NCBI GenBank assembly: GCA_938001985.1
Contig: CALLBE010000148.1
Span: 1-6,900, forward strand
Source of the DNA: an uncultured Verrucomicrobiales bacterium
GTDB lineage: Bacteria > Verrucomicrobiota > Verrucomicrobiia > Verrucomicrobiales > Akkermansiaceae
Reading direction: 5' to 3'
DNA length: 6,900 bases
Position numbers and translations under genes: made by a program. The notes beneath the pieces are model-generated. The model saw only the letters and a list, made by a program, of their open reading frames with translations. It was not told the DNA's origin and did not search any database. Shown piece by piece: positions 1 to 6,535 of the stretch. Position 1 is the stretch's first letter, and each line of letters opens with the position of its first letter.

Positions 1-522
1 TAAGAAGTTGATTAAAAGAGTTAGGCCAAAGATATTAGCTGACCAAAATTCTGAAACATGGGGAGTCTGATACCTCTCTACGACAATAAAGAGCGTTGAG
101 AGGATGAAGTTGACGATGAATATCTTGCGAGCACTCCAATCCGGGACGGTTCCAACCGCGAGAATGAGTAACAGCAGTTGAATGAGTGAGAACCCACCGG
201 CTCCTCCATAGAAAAATAAATCTGAGAACACGGGGAGTGCGGTGACGAAAACTCCAACAAATCCTGGGCGAATCTTCTCCTTTTTAAGATGCAGTGAAAC
301 AACAGAAGCTAGCCATAAAGCCGAGGCTCCTCGTGTCAGCAGTAGGTAGACAAAATCTAACTCAAATGAGTGAATGCTGACACAGAGGTTCCAGACTTGA
401 ACTGCCAAAAACAGCATCAAAGATTGGGGTAAGAAACGTATCTGCTTGTTGACACGAATCAATCTAGATTTGGAGGCGAAGCCTTCGACTCCATCTGTTT
501 TAATTTTCTCTTCAACCAGCAT
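1..522 (-). CDS. Multi-pass membrane protein, N-terminal part only (gene runs off the left edge)
   Basis: Reading leftward from the ATG at 522-520, the frame stays open for 174 codons to the window edge. The start is well fixed: an in-frame TAA lies seven codons upstream, with no other ATG between. The N-terminus (about residues 1-30) is hydrophilic and begins MLVEEKIKTD. It is followed by about six hydrophobic stretches near residues 30-50, 56-79, 87-105, 110-127, 132-148 and 158-174, separated by short charged loops. A block of short membrane spans after a short cytosolic leader is common in the sensory input part of histidine kinases, GGDEF proteins and class III nucleotidyl cyclases. No catalytic domain is visible, so that is only a suggestion; a plain transporter or an uncharacterised membrane protein fits equally well. 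It is divergent from the TSUP gene. Confidence is good that it is a gene and low for any function. Confidence 0.72.
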   Translation of the reverse strand, partial: MLVEEKIKTDGVEGFASKSRLIRVNKQIRFLPQSLMLFLAVQVWNLCVSIHSFELDFVYLLLTRGASALWLASVVSLHLKKEKIRPGFVGVFVTALPVFSDLFFYGGAGGFSLIQLLLLILAVGTVPDWSARKIFIVNFILSTLFIVVERYQTPHVSEFWSANIFGLTLLINFL

Positions 523-614
523 AATTAACCATCCGCTATCAGTTTAGTTAGGTTTCGTTATTTTAAAAGCGTATTTTCATTGGTCTTTGTAAACACTCTT
601 ACTATAAAAAATAG
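523..614. promoter_or_regulatory. Divergent intergenic region expected to hold two promoters
   Basis: These 92 AT-rich bases separate two genes pointing away from each other, so promoters for both must lie here or inside the genes. On the plus strand TACTAT at 600-605 is a possible -10 box; it would place transcription start only a few bases before the ATG at 615, giving a nearly leaderless mRNA, but no good -35 sits at the right spacing. On the minus strand TTTACA (593-588) resembles a -35 box, again without a convincing -10 at 16-18 bp. No operator-like inverted repeat was seen. The promoter boxes are weak guesses; only the divergent arrangement is secure. Confidence 0.3.
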
Positions 615-1355
615 ATGGATATTTCAATTTGGGTCTTTATAATGCTTGGCTTTTCGGCCCTGCTCTCAGGGATGTCGAAGTCTGGATTTTCCGGCGTTTC
701 GCTTATTTCTGTCGCTATATTTTCGCACGTCTTTGGTAAGCAGTCTGTTGGAGTTTTGCTTCCATTATTAATTATTGCGGATCTAACGGTTTATCCTAAC
801 TTTAAAAAGTACGGAGACTGGAAGCCTGTGTGGAAATTACTCCCTCCAATTTTAATTGGTATCGTAGTTGGTTCCGCTGTTTTAGTTCTGCTTCCTGATT
901 TGCTGACCAAAAAGGCAACGGGTCTGCTCGTTCTGGCTTTTTTAGGGTTTAGGCTCTGCAATCAATATTATGCCTCTTTATATGAGGCTTTTGTAAAAAC
1001 CTCATACATGCGTAACAGTTCGGGCATTTTAGTGGGGATTGCCACCTCCATGGCAAATGCGGCCGGCTCAGTGAGCCAAATTTATTTAAAAACCCAGCGT
1101 TATACAAAAAATGAAACGGTTGGGATTGCGGGTAGGCTTTTCTTGCTCGTTAATTTGATTAAAGTCCCTATCAACGTTTCCTTTGGTTTTATCGATGCGT
1201 CTAGCCTCCTCATGAACTTAAAGCTGGCTCCCTTTGTCATCTTGGGTGTTTTATTGGGTAAGCGACTCCTCCATGCCGTCAACGAAGCTTTGTTTGAAAA
1301 AATCATCTTCCTTTCCTGCTTCCTCTCCGCAGTGAAACTAATTTTCTTTTCTTAA
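615..1355 (+). CDS. TSUP-family membrane transporter (TauE/SafE-like, DUF81)
   Basis: This 246-residue protein is hydrophobic almost throughout, with about eight membrane spans near residues 4-20, 26-40, 44-60, 74-93, 100-117, 136-158, 172-192 and 198-245. It has the two-half organisation of the TauE/SafE (TSUP) family. The first half carries the signature-like GMSKSGFSG (19-27), then a VGVLLPLLIIADL stretch (45-57) and a KYGDW loop (65-69); the second half carries GIATSMANAAGSV (141-153). Length is usual for the family. TSUP members move small sulfur-containing or organic anions (sulfite, sulfoacetate, thiosulfate and others) across the inner membrane; the substrate cannot be read from sequence. 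No Shine-Dalgarno is visible before the ATG. The HD-domain nuclease gene follows after 28 bp on the same strand and may share its transcript, though no functional link is obvious. A sufS gene further right is also sulfur-related, but on the opposite strand, so I draw no conclusion. Confidence 0.88.
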   Translation: MDISIWVFIMLGFSALLSGMSKSGFSGVSLISVAIFSHVFGKQSVGVLLPLLIIADLTVYPNFKKYGDWKPVWKLLPPILIGIVVGSAVLVLLPDLLTKKATGLLVLAFLGFRLCNQYYASLYEAFVKTSYMRNSSGILVGIATSMANAAGSVSQIYLKTQRYTKNETVGIAGRLFLLVNLIKVPINVSFGFIDASSLLMNLKLAPFVILGVLLGKRLLHAVNEALFEKIIFLSCFLSAVKLIFFS

Positions 1356-1383
1356 AACGCTCTTTTTAGAACACTCCTCTTCG

Positions 1384-2388
1384 ATGACTTTACACGATCT
1401 CAAATCCCCTTCAAATGGCCCAGTCTCAGCACTGGTTCAGATTCAACAAGTTCAGAATAAAGTCACCAAGTCCAACAAACCTTACTTAGAGATAACCTTA
1501 GTCGATGCCGTTGATACAACGGTCTGGAGGTTGTGGAGCGATCATCCCCAGTTTGACGATCAGGCAATTTTCGAAGTGGGTAACTGCCTTAACCTTTACG
1601 GATTGATGACGATTGGCGATTATGGATTAGAAGGTCAAATCGAGGTTAAGTTACAAACAGAGGAGGAAAAGGCGACGTTCTTCAGCGGAGATCCCGCCCT
1701 CCAAGCTAGGCAAGAAGCTGATTTTAACACCATAGTCTCACTCGCTCAGTCTATACAAGACCCTCGATTGAAGGAGGTCTCCATGCTGTTTCTTAAAAAA
1801 TTTGGAAATAAACTCAAACGCACCGCAGCGGCTAAGAAGAACCATCACGCTCGCTGTGGTGGTCTCGTCGAGCACGTTGCTCAAATGATGCGCTCAGCGG
1901 ATGCCTTGTGTAAGGTTTACACGAATTGGAATCGAGATCTCTTGCTTGCGGGCGTTCTTTTTCACGACTGTGGTAAGCTCTGGGAGAACACCTACGCTCC
2001 TGAGAGTTTTGTCCAACAAACCACCTTAATCGGCGAGTTAACCAGCCATATTCCTTTGGGGATGGAAATTCTAAATCGTTTGTGGGGAGAGCTATTGGCT
2101 TCACCTACCTTCGCAGACAAAAGCCTGCAACCTGATCAGGCCACTTGCCGACTTCATTTACTGCACCTCATCGCCAGCCATCATGGCCAGCTGGATTATG
2201 GCTCTCCAGTTTATCCAAAAACACCCGAGGCCTTTGCGCTTCACTTCATCGATAATATTGATGCTAAGAATGAAATGTGCCAGATGAGCTATTCAGATTC
2301 CTCTGAAGTTCAGAATGACATTTACGAGCGCATGTTCCCTCTCCCAACTGGGCTGGTCGCGCCTTTGGGTAAAATCAATGAGAACTAA
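1384..2388 (+). CDS. YhaM-type 3'-5' exoribonuclease (OB-fold plus HD domain)
   Basis: This 334-residue protein has the two-domain plan of the YhaM/CBF1 family, whose Bacillus member is about 314 residues. Residues about 12-95 form an OB-fold nucleic-acid-binding domain (YLEITLVDA at 34-42, VWRLW at 47-51, LNLYGLMTIGDYGLEGQIEVKL across 69-90). Residues about 150-300 form an HD phosphohydrolase domain with the metal-binding set: HH at 154-155, GGLVEH ending at H164, HDCGK at 194-198, H222 in SHIPLG, SHHGQLDYGSP from 265, and D290 in HFIDNIDAK. YhaM family enzymes are Mn-dependent 3'-5' exonucleases that trim RNA, and also ssDNA, in the cytoplasm; I infer the same role here. All metal-ligand positions appear intact, so it should be active. 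No Shine-Dalgarno precedes the ATG. The gene may be co-transcribed with the TSUP gene 28 bp upstream. It ends 4 bp from the converging ACT gene. HD family and YhaM-like architecture are secure; the exact substrate is not. Confidence 0.88.
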   Translation: MTLHDLKSPSNGPVSALVQIQQVQNKVTKSNKPYLEITLVDAVDTTVWRLWSDHPQFDDQAIFEVGNCLNLYGLMTIGDYGLEGQIEVKLQTEEEKATFFSGDPALQARQEADFNTIVSLAQSIQDPRLKEVSMLFLKKFGNKLKRTAAAKKNHHARCGGLVEHVAQMMRSADALCKVYTNWNRDLLLAGVLFHDCGKLWENTYAPESFVQQTTLIGELTSHIPLGMEILNRLWGELLASPTFADKSLQPDQATCRLHLLHLIASHHGQLDYGSPVYPKTPEAFALHFIDNIDAKNEMCQMSYSDSSEVQNDIYERMFPLPTGLVAPLGKINEN

Positions 2389-2391
2389 TCT

Positions 2392-2405
2392 CTTATCGAG
2401 ATAAG
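2392..2405. repeat. Short inverted repeat between two convergent stop codons
   Basis: CTTATC at 2392-2397 is mirrored by GATAAG at 2400-2405 around a 2-base centre, giving a realistic 5-bp stem with a 4-base loop. It overlaps the end of the leftward ACT gene, including its stop codon, and lies just after the rightward nuclease stop. Its position suits a bidirectional terminator, but the stem is short and AT-rich and no long T-tract follows on either strand, so terminator function is doubtful. Confidence 0.3.
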
Positions 2406-2845
2406 TCTTCTTGGTAAATTAATTTGAAACCTGCGTTTTGTAAGGCCACAGAGGCAAATTCATAATCCTCGCAACGAATCGCAATACGAGATTCGCCTCG
2501 TGGTGAAGGCAAGAGCGAGGTCATGTAGTGAATGTTCGTTTCGGCCATCATGAAGGTTTCAAGACAGTCGACCAAATAAGGACCTGCTTCGGCTAAAGAG
2601 AGGACAATCACGTCGCTCATGCTGTAAGAAATCCCTTTTTCCATAAACAGGTCTTGAGCTGACTCTGGATCGGAAATCACTAAGCGAACAATAGTGGAGT
2701 CACAACTGTCGACGACGCTGATTCCAATGATGGCAATTCCCTTCGCCTTTAATAATTTAGCAACTGAAGCCATCGCCCCCACTCGATTGAGAAGCATGAT
2801 GGAGAAAAGCCTCACAGGGGTTCCTTGTTCTGTCTCAGTGTCCAT
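2393..2845 (-). CDS. Stand-alone tandem ACT-domain protein
   Basis: This 150-residue cytosolic protein is two ACT folds and little else. ACT1 covers about residues 11-80 (VRLFSIMLLNRVGAMASVAKLL onward, then IAIIGISVVDS and STIVRLVISD). ACT2 covers about 81-150 (VLSLAEAGPYLVDCLETFMM, then NIHYMTSLLPS and SRIAIRCED). The ligand-loop position that usually reads N-R-P-G is N-R-V-G here (20-23), so the common proline is replaced. ACT domains bind small effectors, often amino acids, and work as dimers or higher oligomers; with no catalytic or DNA-binding part, this is probably a regulatory subunit or sensor whose partner is unknown. It is the last gene of a leftward cluster after sufS (63 nt gap), and no Shine-Dalgarno precedes the ATG. 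It is not a full ilvN: the second half is ACT-like rather than the acetolactate synthase small-subunit C-terminal domain. ACT fold is confident; role is open. Confidence 0.8.
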   Translation of the reverse strand: MDTETEQGTPVRLFSIMLLNRVGAMASVAKLLKAKGIAIIGISVVDSCDSTIVRLVISDPESAQDLFMEKGISYSMSDVIVLSLAEAGPYLVDCLETFMMAETNIHYMTSLLPSPRGESRIAIRCEDYEFASVALQNAGFKLIYQEDLSR

Positions 2846-2908
2846 AGAATTTAGTGTATCTTTTTTATCAATGATTTCTCAAGCTCTTAAGCTCTCAAAG
2901 CCTGTAAT

Positions 2909-4147
2909 TTAAAGTAGCATCTGCCTCGATTTGTCTAACGCCGCTAATAGTTGGTCAATTTCTTCCAAACTATTATAAACCCCAAAGGAAGCCCTCACCG
3001 TTCCAGTGATATTGAGACATTGCATCAAGGGCTGACAGCAGTGATGCCCGGTGCGAACGGCCACTCCAAACTGGTCTAAAAGCGTGCCCAGATCATAGTG
3101 ATGAATGGCGTCCACGGCAAAAGAGACCGCGCCCGCCTTTTTAGCGCCTGCAGCATAAATTCGAATCCCTTCACGTTTGGATAGTTGAGATTCTAAGTAG
3201 GTGGAGAGCTCGCTTTCATGCGCTTGTATTTTAGACAGCCCGATTCGGTTGATGAAGTTAATCGCCTCTCCCAGCGCAATGACGCCTTCAATATTTGGCG
3301 TGCCTGCTTCGTATTTACCAGGGAGGTCATTGTAAGTGATTTGATCAAATGTAACCTGTTTGATCATTTCGCCTCCGCCTCGGTAGGGCGGGAGTGTTTC
3401 CATGAGCTCTCGGCGTCCTAATAAAACCCCGATGCCTGTTGGTGCGTACATTTTATGACCTGAGAAAACAATGAAATCCGCTCCCATTTGCTGGAAGTCT
3501 AAAGGGAAGTGCGGGGCCGATTGAGCCGCGTCTACTAAGGTAATCGCTCCTTGTTCTTTAGCCAAAGAAATCAAGCTCTCGATAGGGTTGATAATGCCAA
3601 TCGCATTGGAGACATGACTGAGTGCTACAATTTTCGTGCGTTCTGTGATGAGCGCTTTGGCCGCATCGATATCCCAAACTTCATCCGCAGTGAGGGGAAT
3701 GACCTTCAGAATGGCTCCAACTTCATCCGCAAGCAAGCGCCAAGGAACAATGTTGGAATGATGCTCGAGAGCGCTGATTAAAATCTCATCGCCAGCCTTT
3801 AAGTACTTAGCTCTCCCTAAAATACCGGAAACTAAGTTAATGCCGTCCGTCGTGCCAGAAGTGAAAATCACTTCTTCTCTCTGGCAGTTAAAGTGAGTTG
3901 CGATCGTATCCCGCGCGCCTTCATAAGCTGCCGTGGCTTCTTGCGCTAGGCGGTGAACCCCGCGATGAATGTTCGCGTTGTAAGATTCATAGTAAGTGCG
4001 AGAAGCCTCTAAAACACAGCGTGGGCTTTGAGACGTCGCTGCGTTGTCTAAATAAACCAAAGGCCTCCCCTTAATCTCTCTTTTTAAAATAGGAAACTCG
4101 TCTCGAATTTGATCGAGTTCGTCGGAAGTGAAGGCAGAAGCGTTCAT
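2909..4147 (-). CDS. sufS: SufS-type cysteine desulfurase (class V aminotransferase fold, PLP)
   Basis: This 412-residue enzyme matches group II cysteine desulfurases (E. coli SufS is 406 residues) over its whole length. It removes sulfur from L-cysteine to give alanine and an enzyme persulfide used for Fe-S cluster and thiocofactor assembly in the cytoplasm. Visible hallmarks are YLDNAATSQ (32-40), NIHRGVHRL (59-67), the TSGTT phosphate loop (96-100), the PLP-stacking histidine region EHHSN (128-132), D206 and Q209 in VDAAQS, and the PLP lysine K232 in FSGHKMYAPTG. The RTGHHC active-site loop (365-370) has catalytic Cys370, followed by the conserved R385-region RASF. A second cysteine (C371) follows the catalytic one where E. 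coli SufS has alanine. It lies 59 nt downstream of the mutase gene and 63 nt upstream of the ACT gene. No sufB, sufC, sufD or sufU is in the window, so the sulfur acceptor must be encoded elsewhere. No Shine-Dalgarno is visible before the ATG at 4147. A CsdA-like assignment is the main alternative. Confidence 0.93.
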   Translation of the reverse strand: MNASAFTSDELDQIRDEFPILKREIKGRPLVYLDNAATSQSPRCVLEASRTYYESYNANIHRGVHRLAQEATAAYEGARDTIATHFNCQREEVIFTSGTTDGINLVSGILGRAKYLKAGDEILISALEHHSNIVPWRLLADEVGAILKVIPLTADEVWDIDAAKALITERTKIVALSHVSNAIGIINPIESLISLAKEQGAITLVDAAQSAPHFPLDFQQMGADFIVFSGHKMYAPTGIGVLLGRRELMETLPPYRGGGEMIKQVTFDQITYNDLPGKYEAGTPNIEGVIALGEAINFINRIGLSKIQAHESELSTYLESQLSKREGIRIYAAGAKKAGAVSFAVDAIHHYDLGTLLDQFGVAVRTGHHCCQPLMQCLNITGTVRASFGVYNSLEEIDQLLAALDKSRQMLL

Positions 4148-4206
4148 TTAGGAAAAGTGCAGTCGTTTTTGATTCAAACTTTATTTGAGCAGGAGGCGCC
4201 CCCGTG

Positions 4207-6138
4207 CTATTTCATTCGCTCTTGAGCGTCTTTTTCTAGCCAGTTCCAAAGCGCGGCTAAGCCAGACGTGACCTTGGCTTTGCTTTTCTCTAAATCCTCG
4301 CCAGCAGATGCGTCGTTGCCGAATAGGTAGTACTTAATTTTAGGCTCCGTACCAGAAGGTCTAACCGCAAAGGTGCGGCCGTCTTCTAAATCGACAAAAA
4401 TCATAGCCGCCTTAGCAATAGGGTCTCCTTCCTCATCGACCAGCTCATCAACTGAGAAATCGCGAACTGATTTCACTCGGCTGCCATCAACCTCTGTCGG
4501 CTTATGGCTCGAGTAAGATTCAGACAGGCGCTTGATTTTAGCCGCTCCATCCGCGCCTTCCATCGTCAATGCCTGCCCTTGCTCCAAGTAATACCCAAAT
4601 TGTTTATAAACATCATCCAGCAGCTCAGGAATCGTTTTGCCCATGGATTGAGCGTATGCCGCAACCTCTGCAAACATTACGGCTGCGCCATTGGCGTCCT
4701 TATCACGAACGACGTCGTTGCCTAAATAGCCATAGGATTCTTCGCCACCAAAGACAAAGAACTTCGAGTGCTTGAGCCTGAGTTCACGTGATGTTTCCTC
4801 GTCTAGATCACGGTAATCACCTTCGTATTCAGCTTGGGGAATCCCCGCTTCATATTTCCCTAGCTTAGCTGCGATGAATTTAAACCCTGTCAGCGTGTTG
4901 ACGGTGCTAACGCCGTAGTGGTCCGCAATTGCTTGTTGAAGCTCTGTGGTGACAAAGGTTTTGATCAACACGCTGGATTCACGGTTAGCGTCATTCAGCC
5001 AGCCGAGGTCGAACATGGTTTTGATACGATACCAAGCCATGAGTGAACCGATTTGGTTGCCCGTTAATAACTGCATTTCACCAGCGGCGTTTCTCACCAC
5101 AACGCCCATGCGGTCTGAGTCTGGGTCGGTTCCGATTACAATATCAGCGGACTCTTTTTTAGCTAAATCGATGCCCATTTGTAATGCGGAAGCATTTTCA
5201 GGGTTGGGTGATTTAACGGTAGGGAAGCGGCCGTCTTGAACGTCTTGTTCAGCGACGGTGAGGACTTCAAACCCAAGCTCTTTCATCAAAGGGGTGATGA
5301 TATGACCGCCCGTGCCGTGAATATTAGCATACACGACTTTCGCCGAAACGGACTCAAGTAAAGTAGGTTGTAGCAGCAGTGAACGTAAGCTATCCATGTA
5401 GCGGCGGTCCATCTCTTCGCCAACGATAGTAACCGATCCCTGTTTTTCTAAAGGAAGTGTTGCGTAAACTTCGGATTTAATCGCATTCACCTCATCAATA
5501 ATCCCTTGATCATGCGGAGGTGTGATTTGAGCGCCATCATTAAAGTAAGCCTTGAATCCATTGTCGTGCGAAGGATTGTGGGAAGCCGTTAAGACAATCC
5601 CAGCATCCGCTTCTAACTGGCGAACGGTGAAGGATAGTTGAGGGGTTGATCTGGCCTTGTCATATAAATAAGCATCAACGCCCAGATCTTTACAAACCTC
5701 AGCGCAAAACTCGGCGAAATCTCTTGAGAAGTGGCGAGTGTCATGTGCTAAGACGATGCGAGGCTTTCTGCCTTCTACAAAACCACTTAAATAGGCAATC
5801 ATCCCACGAATCGCGCGGCCTACATTATAAAAGTTAAGGGTTGCTGATCCCACACAAGGGAATTCGGGTCTGTCATTAACGCCCCCCTGTCCTTGTTCCG
5901 CTGGCGTGATCACACGGCCAATCGTACGGCCTCGTAGGCCTCCTGTGCCGAAAGCTAAGGTCTTAAAAAAGCGATCATTCAGCTCACTCCAGCTTTCTGA
6001 ATCAACCAAATAAGCAATGGACTCTTGCGTTGTCTGGCTTTCAGATCCTACCAAATAGGCCTCGATATTTTCTCTAGAAGATTCAAGTAGATTCCCAGTG
6101 CTGACGGCTTGATTGAGTTTTGAGGAGATATCACTCAT
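4207..6138 (-). CDS. Phosphoglucomutase/phosphomannomutase (alpha-D-phosphohexomutase family)
   Basis: This enzyme interconverts hexose 1- and 6-phosphates through a phosphoserine, linking glycolysis to glycogen, cell-wall or exopolysaccharide sugar nucleotides. Counted from the ATG at 6138 it has 643 residues, rather longer than bacterial PgcA-type enzymes at roughly 580. All four catalytic signatures are intact. They are the phosphoserine loop TASHNPSHDNG with Ser186, the metal loop GTDPDSDRMG with Asp338/340/342, the sugar loop GGEESYGYLG with Glu466/467 and Ser468, and the phosphate loop RPSGTEPK at 593-600. FGTGGLRG near 64-71 is the usual N-terminal substrate motif. In-frame starts also exist at ATG 6171 and TTG 6177; I prefer 6138 because MSDISSKLNQ begins a normal soluble helix while the extra 11-13 residues look like untranslated leader, and a TAAAAT box lies at 6164-6159. 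No start has a Shine-Dalgarno. It heads the leftward cluster with sufS and the ACT gene. Glucose versus mannose preference cannot be read. Confidence 0.92.
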   Translation of the reverse strand: MSDISSKLNQAVSTGNLLESSRENIEAYLVGSESQTTQESIAYLVDSESWSELNDRFFKTLAFGTGGLRGRTIGRVITPAEQGQGGVNDRPEFPCVGSATLNFYNVGRAIRGMIAYLSGFVEGRKPRIVLAHDTRHFSRDFAEFCAEVCKDLGVDAYLYDKARSTPQLSFTVRQLEADAGIVLTASHNPSHDNGFKAYFNDGAQITPPHDQGIIDEVNAIKSEVYATLPLEKQGSVTIVGEEMDRRYMDSLRSLLLQPTLLESVSAKVVYANIHGTGGHIITPLMKELGFEVLTVAEQDVQDGRFPTVKSPNPENASALQMGIDLAKKESADIVIGTDPDSDRMGVVVRNAAGEMQLLTGNQIGSLMAWYRIKTMFDLGWLNDANRESSVLIKTFVTTELQQAIADHYGVSTVNTLTGFKFIAAKLGKYEAGIPQAEYEGDYRDLDEETSRELRLKHSKFFVFGGEESYGYLGNDVVRDKDANGAAVMFAEVAAYAQSMGKTIPELLDDVYKQFGYYLEQGQALTMEGADGAAKIKRLSESYSSHKPTEVDGSRVKSVRDFSVDELVDEEGDPIAKAAMIFVDLEDGRTFAVRPSGTEPKIKYYLFGNDASAGEDLEKSKAKVTSGLAALWNWLEKDAQERMK

Positions 6139-6313
6139 GTTGATGATATTGTTCAATAATTTTAACCCCATTAGCAACTGTGTATTTAAAATTCTCTGCT
6201 TTTAAGCCTTCGAATCTAGAAAAGGGCGAAGCCTCTCAGTCAGGAATAGGCTCTGTTTTTGTAAAGTTCATGAAAAAAACCGAGCTTTCCACGCTTAATT
6301 CTCAATTTAGCTA

Positions 6314-6343
6314 TTGACTTCAGGGTATTTCACCAATTATGTT
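6314..6343 (+). promoter_or_regulatory. Putative sigma70-type promoter for tRNA-Arg
   Basis: TTGACT at 6314-6319 matches five of six bases of the -35 consensus. TATGTT at 6338-6343 matches four of six bases of the -10 consensus, with an 18-bp spacer. Transcription would start near 6350, giving a leader of about 17 nt before the tRNA at 6367, a normal arrangement. No GC-rich discriminator of the stringent-control type is evident. The rest of 6139-6366 holds the leader of the leftward mutase gene and no further gene that I can see. Confidence 0.5.
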
Positions 6344-6366
6344 CCTCATCCATCGTTTTATATGAT

Positions 6367-6443
6367 GCACCCATAGCTCAACTGGATAGAGCGTCTGACT
6401 ACGAATCAGAAGGTTAGGGGTTCGACTCCCTTTGGGTGTACCA
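6367..6443 (+). tRNA. tRNA-Arg (anticodon ACG), CCA encoded
   Basis: All 77 bases fold as a cloverleaf. The acceptor stem pairs GCACCCA (6367-6373) with TGGGTGT, the last pair being a G1-U72 wobble. The D stem is GCTC/GAGC. The anticodon stem is TCTGA/TCAGA around the loop CTACGAA with ACG at 6401-6403. The variable loop is AGGTT, and the T stem AGGGG/CCCTT closes TTCGACT with one G-U pair. Discriminator A73 is followed by an encoded CCA ending at 6443. An A at position 34 is normally deaminated to inosine by TadA, so this tRNA would read CGU, CGC and CGA. Confidence 0.97.
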
Positions 6444-6460
6444 CTCTTTTTTTAAAAGGT
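6444..6460 (+). terminator. T-tract directly after tRNA-Arg, possible terminator
   Basis: Seven consecutive T bases at 6447-6453 begin three bases after the encoded CCA. No separate GC-rich hairpin precedes them, so the tRNA fold itself would have to act as the upstream structure. Position argues for transcript ending here; the missing dedicated stem argues against a classical intrinsic terminator. Confidence 0.3.
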
Positions 6461-6535
6461 GCTCACTTTGTTTTTTCAGGTGCTTAAGTCCTGAGTATTT
6501 TAGGTCATGAATGATCTGAAGTAAGCGCTTAATAA

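Noticed and set aside
78..302. 74-codon leftward open frame
   Set aside because: It lies wholly inside the longer leftward membrane-protein frame (522 to the edge), is out of frame with it, is Ser/Arg-rich without any domain look, and is best read as a shadow.
1832..2104. 90-codon leftward open frame inside the HD nuclease gene
   Set aside because: It is antisense to the HD-motif region, with low-complexity Arg/Ser-rich composition typical of a shadow frame.
2879..2894. Tandem 8-base repeat TCAAGCTC/TTAAGCTC between sufS and the ACT gene
   Set aside because: Only two copies with one mismatch; too short to support an operator or repeat family.
2694..2912. 72-codon rightward open frame across the ACT gene start and the gap to sufS
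   Set aside because: It is antisense to the ACT domain and has no family resemblance or start signal.
4191..4206. GC-rich patch around GGCGCC just after the mutase stop
   Set aside because: It is self-complementary but has no room for a loop and no adjacent T-tract on the transcribed strand, so it is not a convincing terminator.
4946..5239. 97-codon rightward open frame inside the mutase gene
   Set aside because: It is antisense to a strongly conserved enzyme whose four catalytic motifs fix the true frame; no ribosome site and no recognisable protein.
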